A stretch of DNA of 39,445 nt from the NCBI GenBank assembly GCA_025399215.1, contig MU621252.1:1-39445 (forward strand), in the 5' to 3' direction. The notes beneath the pieces were generated by a model. That model searched no databases and had not been told where the DNA came from. It worked only from the letters and a program-made list of their open reading frames with translations. Source of the DNA: Globomyces pollinis-pini. Lineage: Eukaryota > Chytridiomycota > Chytridiomycetes > Rhizophydiales > Globomycetaceae. Both the position numbers and the translations under genes were made by a program. Position 1 is the first letter of the stretch. Each line of letters starts with the position of its first letter. Below are positions 11,475 to 22,208 of the stretch, piece by piece.

Positions 11475-11963
11475 TCACAGTTTATTATTCAATCTACTGT
11501 TGGTTTGTTCGTTTCCATTTGTGTGTGGAATTGTATCCATGAATATGGTGTTCATTACTATTTGTTTAATAATGGTATCCACCAGTAACGTAATGTTGGA
11601 CATTATCATGGTCATAGTCCATAGACTAGTAAAATGCCCATCACCAATGAAATCATATCGCTGCCGGTAAACCGTTTTGAAATCATGTAAATTAAATATA
11701 AAGATGGTCAACATTGCATTTAAAATGGTGATTGAACGTTGGACGCGTATAAAGATCAATATATGTTTGATTTGTGATTTCCAATGAGCCAAATTTCCAT
11801 AGAGCAATAATAACAGTGATATAATGGAACTAAAATGGAGAAAATAGTGGTTATTGTTTCCATATAAGAGTTGGTAGATGAAAACTACGAGGGAATGAAA
11901 AAACCAAAGACCCAATAAAACCGAAGCGGCAAGCGAATTCCTGTTAATTACAATACATGGCAT
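11475..11963 (-). CDS. Small polytopic membrane protein, unknown
   Basis: This 162-aa ORF runs from ATG 11961-11963 to a stop at 11475. Hydrophobic segments lie at about residues 11-32, 40-58, 73-92 and 112-137, with a weak one near 64-72, giving about four helices. The C-terminal ~20 residues are polar (HTNGNEQTNSRLNNKL). No family motif is recognised. It lies 93 bp upstream of the sulfurtransferase gene on the same strand. Given the intron density here it could be one exon of a larger gene, but no joining partner was found in the flanking DNA. Confidence 0.5.
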   Translation of the reverse strand: MPCIVINRNSLAASVLLGLWFFHSLVVFIYQLLYGNNNHYFLHFSSIISLLLLLYGNLAHWKSQIKHILIFIRVQRSITILNAMLTIFIFNLHDFKTVYRQRYDFIGDGHFTSLWTMTMIMSNITLLVDTIIKQIVMNTIFMDTIPHTNGNEQTNSRLNNKL

Positions 11964-12480
11964 ATCATATATGACAATATTTGGTAGAATTTTAATTTGT
12001 TATGACATTGACACTAGACAGATTGATTCTCACTATCAATTGTCTATGATTTTAAAAAAATAACGGACCAATTACTATTATGTATTAGTCCACTAAAAGG
12101 CACTGCGCTAACCATCATGGTAAGTTACAAAGTCATTTGTAACTATGTGAAACAATTGCGTTTTCTTTAAGTATTTTTAATTAAACCTTAGATTCAAGTC
12201 AATATTAAACATGTCGACTATCCCGTATATAGAGCAGAGTAACATATCATGTTTGGTATGATTGCTTGGAGAAAACTTTAAAAAAATCATATTTTCAAAC
12301 ACGAGTTCAAGACCGAAAACACATCTCCAAATTATTCCATCATTCCGACTTAAGCAGAATACTATTACCAGTGTCTAACGAAAGATCCACGCGTTCGTTC
12401 TACTAGAACTCGGTCGTTGTGGTGCTTTGCCACTCCCAAATAAACATACGACAGCCACTAAATTCTCTTTACAAATATCA
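11964..12480. other. Intergenic region, 517 bp
   Basis: This region separates the 4TM gene (minus) from the Cys-motif protein gene (plus), so it should hold two divergent promoters. It is AT-rich. I see no RNA gene, repeat or convincing ORF. Confidence 0.5.
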
Positions 12481-14266
12481 ATGAATTGGAGACTGCCGAT
12501 TATTCTCATTTTGTCACTAGTTAATGCTTGCACAAATGATACTGAATGTCCAAATGGAAAGTGTGTATTTGGTTTATGTACTCCAAATATTGGAGGAGCA
12601 GCTACAGTTACTACTCGTTCATTCACCACCTCTCCTGCTCTACAAACTGGTGGTGCTACCGTGTCCTGTAATACTACTGTTTCCACTTCATGTCCACTAG
12701 GACAAGTTTGTTCAAATGGAATTTGTCAAAACCCAGACAAAGCTGTGTCCAATTTCTTTGAGGAAGTAAGGAGAATATCAACTAATTTTAGTATAAATAT
12801 TACTTAATTGGTGGTGTTTTATTGTTCCTACTGGCAATTTTCTTATGTTGTTGTGGAGGTTGCTGTTGTTGTAACCTTCTGTGTTGGTAATTAAAAAATC
12901 CTTGCTAATTTTTAGTGCAGCAAAGACAACTGGCAAAGCCGGTGCCGCTGCAGGTAGAGTGACAGGCAATGCAATATCTGGTGGAGCAAGTTTGGCAACA
13001 GGTGGGGGAAGTTCACGACCACAGAATAACAACTATCAACCTCAACCCGCTTATCAACCACAACCACCTCCTCAGACTAATTATCAACCCGCACAGACTA
13101 ACTATCAACCTCCACCTAAAAAGGAATTTGTTCCACCACCAAAGGCTTCTGGTCCAGCTCCACTTCCTGTAAACTATCGTCCACCTCCTACAACGAATCA
13201 ATTCCATGTGGAAGAAAAAATTGAGATGATTCCGATCCAAGCAAATCCAAAGCAGCAATATGCGACCTATGAGACTACTTCCACACCTCAAAATGTGAAA
13301 CCAGTCCAAGCTACTCGTAAGGAAGCTGCTTACGGACCCGATACCTATCATCCAACGGCCGCAGAAGATAGTCAATTTAAAGTACCTCGCCCATTTGATG
13401 ACAGCCAATCTACCAAACAGTATCAACCACCTCGTCCATTTGATGAACCTTCTAGTGCACCAGTCGGAAACACTGAAAGATTCCAAGCGCCAAGACCTTC
13501 TAATGAGCCATATAGTGCATCTCCGCGAGATCGATACAATCCTCAACCATATGGTGCACCAAATGACAACTATTACGATAATAGACCGTATCCATCACCT
13601 AACAGGAACTATGGAGACCAATATGATCCCGGTTATAATGGTGCTGGTGGATATAGTCCACAGGCAGGATACGCTAATGGGTATGACCAATATGATCCAA
13701 GATATTCGCATGACGTTAATGACACCAACGCCAATTATTATACACAGGGAAATTATAATGAAAATGGATATGCTAACAAACCAGTTGATGGTCGATATGA
13801 TAATATCAACGACTCTAGGTATGATCAAGGAGGGTACAATGTGCAAAATTATTATGACAACAATGCAGCTGATAGTCCAAGATACAATGATCGACAGGTA
13901 TTATCATCAAAAGGGTCACAAAATCGATTTGATGGTGACAGATATGCACCACCATTGTCGTCCACTGGGTCTCAAAACCGTGTCCAAAACAATGACCCAA
14001 ATTACAGTTCTTACCAAAGAAGTTATGGTCACCAACTTTCATCAAAAGGGTCTCAAGGTCAGCTGCCAGTTGGACAAGGAGTACAAGCCAATGAACGTAG
14101 TTTAAGCCAATCCAACTCATATTCTAATTTGAACCCAGCTAGTAACCGTAACCTTGAACGTGATTCGAACCTTCCGCCATTAGATGATCCTGAATTGTTT
14201 GCTAAGGTAGAACACGATCCAACGGACACGCCCGTCCCATTTGAGTATCCCACCAAAAAAGTATAG
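12481..14266 (+). CDS. Type I single-pass protein: Cys motifs, poly-Cys cluster, P/Q/Y-rich tail (copy 1)
   Basis: Three exons (12481-12765, 12792-12886, 12916-14266; introns of 26 and 29 nt) give 576 aa. A signal peptide (about 1-16, cleavage near VNA/CTN) is followed by two Cys motifs, CTNDTECPNGKCVFGLC and CNTTVSTSCPLGQVCSNGIC, separated by a Thr-rich linker. A helix (about 98-114, LIGGVLLFLLAIFL) runs straight into CCCGGCCCCNLLCC, a likely multi-palmitoylation cluster. The cytoplasmic tail of about 450 residues is disordered. It begins Gly/Ala-rich, then has NYQPQPAYQP-type repeats, a Tyr/Asn/Asp/Pro-rich centre and three copies of LSS(K/T)GSQ near the C-terminus. Function is unknown; many tail tyrosines could be phosphosites. 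Architecture and motif match the gene at 32699-34276. AATAAA occurs at 14289. Confidence 0.85.
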
Positions 14267-14408
14267 ATAAAGAGTTTGTAAACTTTCTAATAAAGAATCT
14301 CTAATCATAATCTTTGCTTCATACGAATATAAATTCCTCTTTTTCTTTAACGTGGTTTAATGTTTCAAGTACTCAAACCTGACACAAATCGCTTTTACTT
14401 ACTAATTC

Positions 14409-15062
14409 ATGGAAAAGACCCATTCAGACATATTTCAACCACAAACACAGAATACTCAAAGTTCATCCTTTAATATGCAGAATCAAATGGAATTACAACC
14501 TCCTCCTGCCTATTCTCAAAGTCCTCCTCAAACAATTGTAATTATTCAGCAACCAGAAAAAAGCTACTGGTCTATCCTAAAGGATTTGAAAGCATGGGGA
14601 TTGCTTTTTTACTATATGACCTTTAATTATGCTTGGGGATTATTTGGATTTATTTGGGTTATTACAGCATTGTCTGTTAGTATTCCATTACTAATACTTT
14701 TCCCAGTTGGATTTCCATTATTATACTTTTCATGTGTATCATTCCGAGCTATGGCTAGACTAGAATTAGAAATCTTAAGTTATTTTTGGAATGTACCCAT
14801 CAACAAGAAACAATTTCCAATACTAGTATCCAGAGACCAAGGAATTGTTACACATATGAAAAATCAAGTATTATCGATTGAAAATCTAGTATGTATTTTA
14901 TACTTTGTGGTCATCAAATTCATTATATCACAGATTATGTTTGTCGTAGCTTTACTAGGATTTATATCAGTGATCTTTTTATTCATTACACCATTATTCT
15001 TACACGCTGCAAAATATAGTTCAAAATTAGAATTGTTTTTCATTCAAAAGATATTAAAATAA
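14409..15062 (+). CDS. Sensor-domain-like membrane protein with PPxY motif
   Basis: This 217-aa intronless protein has a polar Gln/Pro-rich N-terminus of about 55 residues containing PPPAYSQSPP, a PPxY motif of the kind bound by WW domains of NEDD4/Rsp5 ubiquitin ligases. The rest (about 60-210) is hydrophobic with paired helices: KAWGLLFYYM, a long segment through LLILFPVGFPLLYF, then ARLELEILSYFWNVPI before a second helical pair. The large hydrophobic pair followed by a conserved LE-containing amphipathic stretch resembles the Pfam 'Sensor' (putative sensor) domain known from bacterial kinases and some fungal proteins. No kinase domain is present. AATAAA lies at 15077. The Sensor assignment is from memory of the pattern and moderate. 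Confidence 0.7.
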   Translation: MEKTHSDIFQPQTQNTQSSSFNMQNQMELQPPPAYSQSPPQTIVIIQQPEKSYWSILKDLKAWGLLFYYMTFNYAWGLFGFIWVITALSVSIPLLILFPVGFPLLYFSCVSFRAMARLELEILSYFWNVPINKKQFPILVSRDQGIVTHMKNQVLSIENLVCILYFVVIKFIISQIMFVVALLGFISVIFLFITPLFLHAAKYSSKLELFFIQKILK

Positions 15063-15284
15063 ACGAAATTTATCTAATAAAATATTGTAGTTTATTGACT
15101 TTAATATTGATTTGATGTTGGTGGAAAGTCGTAGTGAAGAGCACGTAAATACCCATGATTTCATCAATAAAACCATAAATCAACCATCTCAATCATGTAT
15201 AAATTATCATCCTTATCAAGCTTACGTGAATAAACCAAGTGACCAGATTTCTTGCTTTTCAAACACCAAACTAATCTTACCAGC

Positions 15285-16694
15285 ATGGTCAATTCAACTG
15301 ATTTAATGAATCAAAATGATCCATTAAACCCTGTCAATGATGCTCCTCAAAGGACTATATCACCAAACCGCTCCAATACTGCTTCACAGACCTATGTGCT
15401 TAAAACTATATCCTTTTCAAGCAACGGAAATACCACAAACAAATGCAATATCATTACTCAAAATATCAATGGTCCTTGTCCGTTAATTGCATTATGTACC
15501 CGTTTTACTTGTTCATCATTATAGGCAATATTCTAATTTTGAGAAATGATATCTCAATACCATTAGACAGTAGTTTGATATCCTATGAAAGAATATCTGA
15601 ATTAGTTGGCGAATATCTTCTCTCTCAAACACCTGATGTAAATATACTGAATACTTAAAGTAGAATACAAACAACAGCACAGAAATGATTTTTCAACAAG
15701 TAATAATCAAATATCTAATTGATAGTCATTGGATGATGCGCTAACCAGCATTCCATTACTTCAGCGTGGATTGGATGTGAATGTTCACTTCAATTCTGCT
15801 AATTCCTTTGAATTTACATCAACACTTTGTATATTTGATATTTGTAAAATTTCAATGTATCATGGTTGGGTTGTAGATGAGCATGATACGGATACGTTCA
15901 CAATTATAACAAAATTGAAGAGTTACAATGCAGTGGTAGATGCAGTCATCGCTGCAGATGTTGCTCAATCGAAAAAGAATCAAGATAATGAAAGTAATTA
16001 TCCTTTTTTTATTCATATTTAGAAACTGATTCTGATGGTAATTCGGAAATAGTTTACTAACTTGAAAGATCAATCGAAATCTGATAAATTGATCATAGAA
16101 GGTATTTAATCATAATATGTCTTATAGTTAGGCATGATATGTTCTGCATTTTTAGATGAGACAGCATCACAATTAACTACCGCTGGGTTAATATCCATCA
16201 TGAATGTATTACCAGAAAATCAATTGGCAATATTCTTTAGAAATAACCACTTTTCAACTATTTTGAAACGTCATGATAGACTTTGGATGTTGGTTACAGA
16301 TCAAGGGTTTGCACATAGTAAAGTTGTCTGGGAATCTTTGGATAACATACATGGCAATTCAGAATTTTTGGATGAAAATTTTAAACCTTACAAGGAGCAG
16401 AATGATGAGGAAGTTGCAAATGTTATCAATAACGAATTAGTCTCTGATCAAATGGAAATTGAGTAACAAATTCTTCAAACTAAAGTTAGTCTAAAATTTG
16501 CCCGTTTAATGCAAGAAAAAGAAGATCGAGAGTTTGCAATCCTTCAACAACAGCAAGAAGATGAGTATCCAGCAGATGTTAGAAACCCTGCCCCTGCACA
16601 ACCTTCAAGTAGTAATACGAATCGCATTCCCCCTCAAACAGCCAATAGTTCTTCAAGTTCAATCAATAAGAAAGATAAATGTATCATTCAGTAG
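15285..16694 (+). CDS. MINDY-1/2 family K48-specific deubiquitinase
   Basis: Eight exons (15285-15495, 15525-15637, 15664-15699, 15726-15993, 16023-16037, 16069-16101, 16132-16462, 16490-16694) with introns of 26-31 nt give 403 aa. The MINDY catalytic core is clear: TQNINGPCPLIALCNIL with nucleophile Cys65, GLDVNVHF, MYHGWVVDE, FRNNHFSTI with His265, and LWMLVTDQGF. After the core, LKFARLMQEKEDREFAILQQQQEDEY fits the helical MIU ubiquitin-binding motif of this family. The last four residues, CIIQ after a Lys-rich stretch, form a CaaX box predicting prenylation and membrane attachment. MINDY enzymes trim K48-linked polyubiquitin. One intron contains a canonical TACTAAC branch site. Exon 5 is only 15 nt. 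AATAAA lies at 16726. Confidence 0.93.
16023..16037 (+). other. 15-nt microexon in the MINDY gene
   Basis: This microexon sits between a 29-nt intron and a 31-nt intron that carries TACTAAC. It encodes part of the variable linker between the two halves of the catalytic domain. Phase closes only if it is included. Confidence 0.65.
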
Positions 16695-16850
16695 GATTGA
16701 ATCAGAAAGAAAATGTCGATGTGTCAATAAAACTGTTCTGTTCTTTACAATCGTCTATTAAATATGGAAATTGAGTTATTTGTACATTTATATTTATTGA
16801 AACATATTTTATCAAACTCATCATGTTAATGAGTTCTTGCAACTTGGACA

Positions 16851-18490
16851 CTATTGAGTAATACTAAATCTTCGAAGTCTATCAGACGTGTTGGTCTTGC
16901 CTTTCATGTAAGTATCTAAAAGTCAAATTCATATATCTTTTTACCATAAAATAATTCATATCGTTTGACTTTCTTATCCAATATAATACATTTCATCAAA
17001 ATCTTTGCTGAATCCTGTTGGATTTTTTTACGTTCCTTCTTTAGCTTTTCACAATCAGAGCTCAACTCTTCAATATTTGTTTGTAAAGACTACGTACACT
17101 ATTAAGAAGCGAAAGAACAAACCTGGATAGTTTCATCATCATTTCTTGATTTTTTACTTAATACTTGAATGAGTCCCTTCAAAGTAGTATATTCTGATTC
17201 CAATAACTATAGATGAATTGAGAATAATATTTAGTTTACCATCACATTTTCCAAAGTTGATTCCGACACTTTTGTTCGATTTTGAACACAATTACCAAGC
17301 AGTTTTCCCACCAACAAGTAAATCAAAACTGTATCAATAAAATATTGAGAGTGTAACTGAGATGGATTAACGAATGACTGTTTACCTGTTTGAAAAATAT
17401 GGCCTTATCTGTCAAGTATGACAATCCATTCTGTAAAATCCATCTAAAATAACCAACTATCATGTCTATCCAATGATCTACCATTTCAACCATTTCAATT
17501 ATATCTATTCACAATGAGTGGTACCAACATTACATGAGAATCTTATATCATGGAATTTCTTTTTAATGATGGATTGAATTTGTTGAACTTTGGTATTGAT
17601 ATCCCAACCAATAGTTCGTAACTGTTGTTTCATAACGTAAAGATAATTGTAAATTTCAATGGCTATGATGGATGATCAGTTTATAAAGATTTACATGAGG
17701 TTTTGACAAACGATCTAGTATCATAAGTAATTTGCTTGATTAACATTTCCAATTGTTGAACAATAATATCTACAAGTACCAACCATTCTATCGGTCATTA
17801 GCATTTTTAGTAACATACCAGGCTTATTGAGATATTGAGTATTGAAAAAAGTTGTTAGTTCAGCGATGGATTCTTCAATCAACACATCTTTAGTAATAGG
17901 GGTAGATACACAATACGGTTCGAATGTATATTCTGATGGGAGTGACAATTCAGTTGTCCACACGGTTTGTTCTTCTTCAGAGGTGGTTGGTAGTTGAACT
18001 AATGGAGGAATATCTACTCCAATAACTACGGGAATAGTATTGAAATCAAATTGTTTGACAAATGATATGTTTGGTGTTTGATAGATTTCTTGAAGTCCTA
18101 AAATTAGTATAGTATCGTGCAATACCTTTGATCGTTTGATTCATATAATCAGACTTTAAAACAATAGTTGGTTTGTTTATCTTTTCATTTCTTCTATTCA
18201 AAGATTTCCATTGAGAATCAACTATTCGAAAAATTAGTTCCAGATCAATTACTTTGAACAATAATATGCGAGACTAAATCCAACATGCTATTAGCCAACA
18301 GAGCGACAGATTTATAAAGGGTGGAGCTACTGGAGGAGATGAGAGTATCTTCATGTGCCGTGGGTAGATTTGGAAAGAAACCGTATCGAGATCCAAGGAT
18401 CTTGGGAGAAGTTTGCCGAGAGGTAGGATTAACGAAAGCAAAGCTAGTAAGCATCATCATCATTATCGTTAGAAAGCTGACGAGTTTCAT
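16851..18490 (-). CDS. Unrecognised secretory-pathway protein with C-terminal coiled coil
   Basis: This minus-strand gene has ATG 18488-18490 and the best stop TAG 16851-16853. I joined about ten exons using introns of 28-33 nt, for example GTAATTG...CGAATAG (31 nt) and GTATGTTACT...CGATAG (31 nt). The product is about 455 aa. It starts with a signal peptide (KLVSFLTIMMMMLTSFAF), then a Ser/Thr-rich stretch, a region with ANSMLDLVSHIIVQ and PVVIGVDIPPLVQLP, a mostly helical middle (LVLVDIIVQQLEMLIKQ, IEMVEMVDHWIDMIVGYF), a hydrophobic segment FIDTVLIYLLVGKLLG and a charged coiled coil (IEELSSDCEKLKKERKKIQQ). I recognise no family. The hydrophobic segment could be a membrane anchor. If the last 29-nt intron is not removed, the protein would stop earlier at 16916-16918. 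Confidence 0.7.
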
Positions 18491-18772
18491 TTTAAAATTT
18501 GAAAAATGATTCACGCGACTGGTCATTTTATACCATCGCGAAAATTTCATGCACATTTATCGAGTCACATCCAACGAAGGGAATGATGACAGTATGGATG
18601 GCATTTAGATAAAGATATGAAGTTTTAGATAGAAAATATATTTATTGAGGATACAATTGAATTTTTTTTTTTGGTTTGATTCTTCCTTAAAATAAGGCCA
18701 GGCGGGAATACCAATACAGATTCAAACACTTCAATCATCATTTTCTAAATTTAAGATAAATTCTAAAATTAA

Positions 18773-21700
18773 TCAACTTAATATACTATCTAAATCCAAT
18801 TGCTGAGTCAAAATTCCAGTCAATATCATCTCAATGGAGTACATCTGATAGCCCAGTCTCTTCAGCTTCTCGCATTCTTGTTGATCAGCCGTACTAGAAA
18901 CAATATAAGTACTCTCCAGTAATTTCGAAGGCGCTTTTGATAACAGCTAAATTATGAGTGAATAATCTTTAACCTTTCCACCTGCTCCCTCAACTATTGC
19001 TTGAAGATCTTGGAGTTTTGGGAATGCAGATTTGGTAGAGTAAAAAGATAACCCATTAAATATTGGTGAAGACAACCGACTTTTCTCTAAAATGCTTTTC
19101 AAATTGAAGTTAAACTTTTTTTCATTGGCAGAATCCTTTAAACAAAATTTCTCTTCATCTTTTCCATTAGACAAGTTCAAATTTACCAATAAATGATCCA
19201 GCCTTTTTTGAATTTTCCAGCCATTTTACATCCATAATGTATTTTCCAGTAGATACACAACACAAGAACTTGACTGTTCTTTTTATTCCATTCGTAACCA
19301 AATGGGTGCACTCTTTCCAATCTTCAACTTGCACTCCATTCAACATCTCGATCATCTAATTGTGTGAATTTGTGTAAATAAACATACCTTGGCATACTTT
19401 TCCACATTATTAATACCCGTAAACAAAATTCTGTATTGCTTATCATTGGCCGAATTGATTGTGATTTTTTGAGGACTTGGCTCCTTAGCGATCTGAACGA
19501 CTGACGAATTATCAATCTCTAAATCACTGGAACGTGTGCGTGTTCGCTTTTTTGGTTGTCGAACTGCTTTTACTCGTACCGGAAGCGGTGTTTCATGCAC
19601 GGATTCCGGGACCTTGTTTGAACTCTTCATTGATGTAAATAAGTCAACTAGCTCAGTTGAGTCATCTGGTGCAATCATATCTGTCATTACAGTCTTTTTA
19701 CGCTGACGGACTGGACGTGAATCAGGCGTAAAATTCATTTCAACTGTATCTTTTGTTTCAATCTTTAACGGTTTTGTAAGATCATCATCTGATTCAGTAT
19801 TTTTCTCGATCTTTTTCGTTATAGTTTTATCCTATATCATTAGAAGTACACCCCCTATCAACCTGAAGGTTCGTTTTTGATACTTCTTCATTATTTGTGG
19901 TACTCGATGTGGAACAAGATGAATCCTACACAATAAGTGTATGAATTTTAATTTACCTGAGCTTCAGGTTTACGCTATTTATAATAAGCAATCAAAACAT
20001 ACCTTGATTTCTAGTTTACTGCGTTTCTTTTTGCCCTTTGTGCTAAAATGTTAAAAGTGAAACGGTACCCATAAGTGATTTTCTGTTGCACGATCCCAGG
20101 TTCCGGTTCGGGAATATCAAATATTGACGGAAGCCCATCATCAACCTTTTCTGCTAAAGATGCTTTTATCGGGGTTTTCTTTTTCTTGCTGACTTTCCCT
20201 TTAGATTTGGGTACTTTTACTTCATCTACCTCGTTTTCATTCTTTTCAAATGTGACTTTTTTGCTCCCTTTGGGACTAACATCCTTTTCTACTTCCACAA
20301 TTGAGGATGGGATTGACTCACTGGTAGTTTGTTGCACAACAGGACTAGATTTTTCCATTTGCTCCAGCTCTCTTTCATCATCCTCGCAAATTTCGTCATT
20401 GGATTCTATAGGTGTTTTTGTTGAATTGTTCTTTACATCGTCTACAATAGGTGCTGGAGATTCTTTCTGTTCCGATTTCTTTTGCTTCTTCCGTTTATTT
20501 TTTGGCGTAACCAACTCTGTTGAATTCTTCGCCTTAGAACTTTCGGATATAACAGGTTCCTTTGTTGTGGGTGAAGATACTGATTTTTGCCTTGCATTTA
20601 TTCCGGAATCTTCGTCTGTTGAGTTATCGTATTGTGCTATTTGCTGTTGACTCTTTGACTTTCCTCTTTTGACAGCAACCTTTACTTTTTTCGGTTCTTT
20701 TTGTTCTTCGGCATCGGAAAAATCTGACACTGGAATGCCCACAGATGTTCGTTTCTTTTTTTTAACGTTCCCTACACCAGGCTGTGGTGAAGACAGGATT
20801 TCATTTTGGTTTGACACATTTTCTACATCGCGTACCAACTTTGGTGATTTGGAATCAACCGGAGAGTTAGATTGTGACTGAACTTGTACCACTGTTTTGC
20901 TTTTTGGTATCTGATCTACTTCCATGGCACGGTTGCCCAACTCCGATTCCTCTTCAATTGCTCTGGAGTTGAGCACAGAGGAATCATTGGCATTAACCAT
21001 ACTGACTTCTTGAATAGGATCAGATTGGTCTATCTCCAATTGAATTGATGCGATAGAGTTCATTTCATTGTCTAGCTTGATCTCCGAGAGTTCACTAACA
21101 TTTCCAAAATCCATTGTCATGCCTAAATCTAAACTGGTTTCCGATTCAATATCTTCAAATGAAACTTGATTATTGTCATCATCTTGCTCACCCAAAGCCA
21201 ATTCCTTACTAATTTCATCTTCTTGATTTTTCTCTTCTACTACCATCTGATCACTGGCCATTATTATCATTTCATCACCCAAACTGAGCTTATTACTCGA
21301 TTCAAACAGATCCATTTTTCCACCTGACAAAGATGAAGGTGGTTCAGAATCTAATACGACAGTTGTAACATCAGTTTGAATAATTTGATTCACTCTATTC
21401 ATCTTCTTTATTGGTGTTTGAAGTTGACCGGTATTAATGATTTCATCGGATGATTGTTCCTATAATTAAAACAGAAAATCTACCTTTGCATTTATTATCT
21501 GATAAATACATCGAGTTGGTCCAAAATGAAGTGTTTTATTGTTTAATAGTTGATACAATCGCTTTTCCACTAACATATAATCCCCATCTCCGTAAACAGT
21601 TCCATTGGTAGAAGATAGGTCTTCTATAAAATGTTCTGTACCATCCGTATCTGATAATAAAATCATATAAATTCATACCAATGAGTGCATGAATTCCACT

Positions 21701-22015
21701 AACTCCAATTGCATCCAAGTGAATATCCACAGCCTGACTAGCTGATCCAATAAAATTGACTCCCGTATATACTGGCTTTTTAATGCATTCCTCTTCTCCA
21801 TTATTCAAATATACCATCAAATTGGCGACCTAGGAATGATTAGAAGTAGTTCAACAAACATGTTTTCTATCTCCTGTATTTGAATAAGATGAAGCTCTTT
21901 CTGTTATGTACTTGAATTTCGCTTCCCGTTCATCAATTGGGTTCACAGTCATGTTGAAGGTAAAATTCTTTTGTCCAGAATTCAATGAAATCAAACTTTG
22001 TAACCAGGTTGTCAT
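18773..22015 (-). CDS. MDC1/Mdb1-like DNA-damage mediator (FHA + tandem BRCT)
   Basis: This multi-exon gene (ATG 22013-22015, TGA 18773-18775) encodes roughly 950-980 aa. An FHA domain follows a short N-terminal extension: NFIGSASQAVDIHLDAIGVS, GIHALI, DLSSTNGTVYGDG and HFGPTRCIYQI. The centre (21402-19500) is long, acidic and Ser/Lys-rich, with STDEDS-type CK2-like sites and several KKKK-type clusters. The C-terminus is a BRCT pair: YRILFTGI, CTHLVTNGIKRTVKFLC, DVKWLENSKKAGSFI, a linker with KKFNFNLKSILEKSR, PIFNGLSFY, AGGKV and SIEMILTGILTQQ. The THLVT...RTVKFL...WLE.S.KAG.F run is characteristic of MDC1 and fission-yeast Mdb1, which bind phosphorylated H2A/H2AX at breaks. Introns I could fix are 24-30 nt, including 28-nt and 24-nt introns in the FHA and a 27-nt one in the second BRCT. 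Nibrin was considered and rejected because its BRCTs follow the FHA directly. Confidence 0.85.
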
Positions 22016-22208
22016 TAGACCTTATGAAATATGAGACGCTTTTATATCAGTTTGATAGTCAATGTGATGGATATAAGGATCAGCTGGGAATTGACAATCA
22101 AATTGTTAGTATGTTAACAGGGCAATTGTAGGTATATCAGAGTATAATTGTTATTACAATAAGCTATAGATAGTTGTAACTGAATGCTTTATTAATCAAT
22201 CCATATAA

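Noticed and set aside
13013..14120. Several long ORFs antisense or out of frame to the 12481-14266 gene
   Set aside because: They are shadows of its repetitive, biased codons and have Trp/Arg-rich or Met/Ile-rich implausible compositions.
18773..22015. Nibrin (NBS1) identity for the FHA-BRCT gene
   Set aside because: In nibrin the BRCTs follow the FHA directly. Here they are at the C-terminus after a long acidic region, and their sequence fits MDC1/Mdb1.
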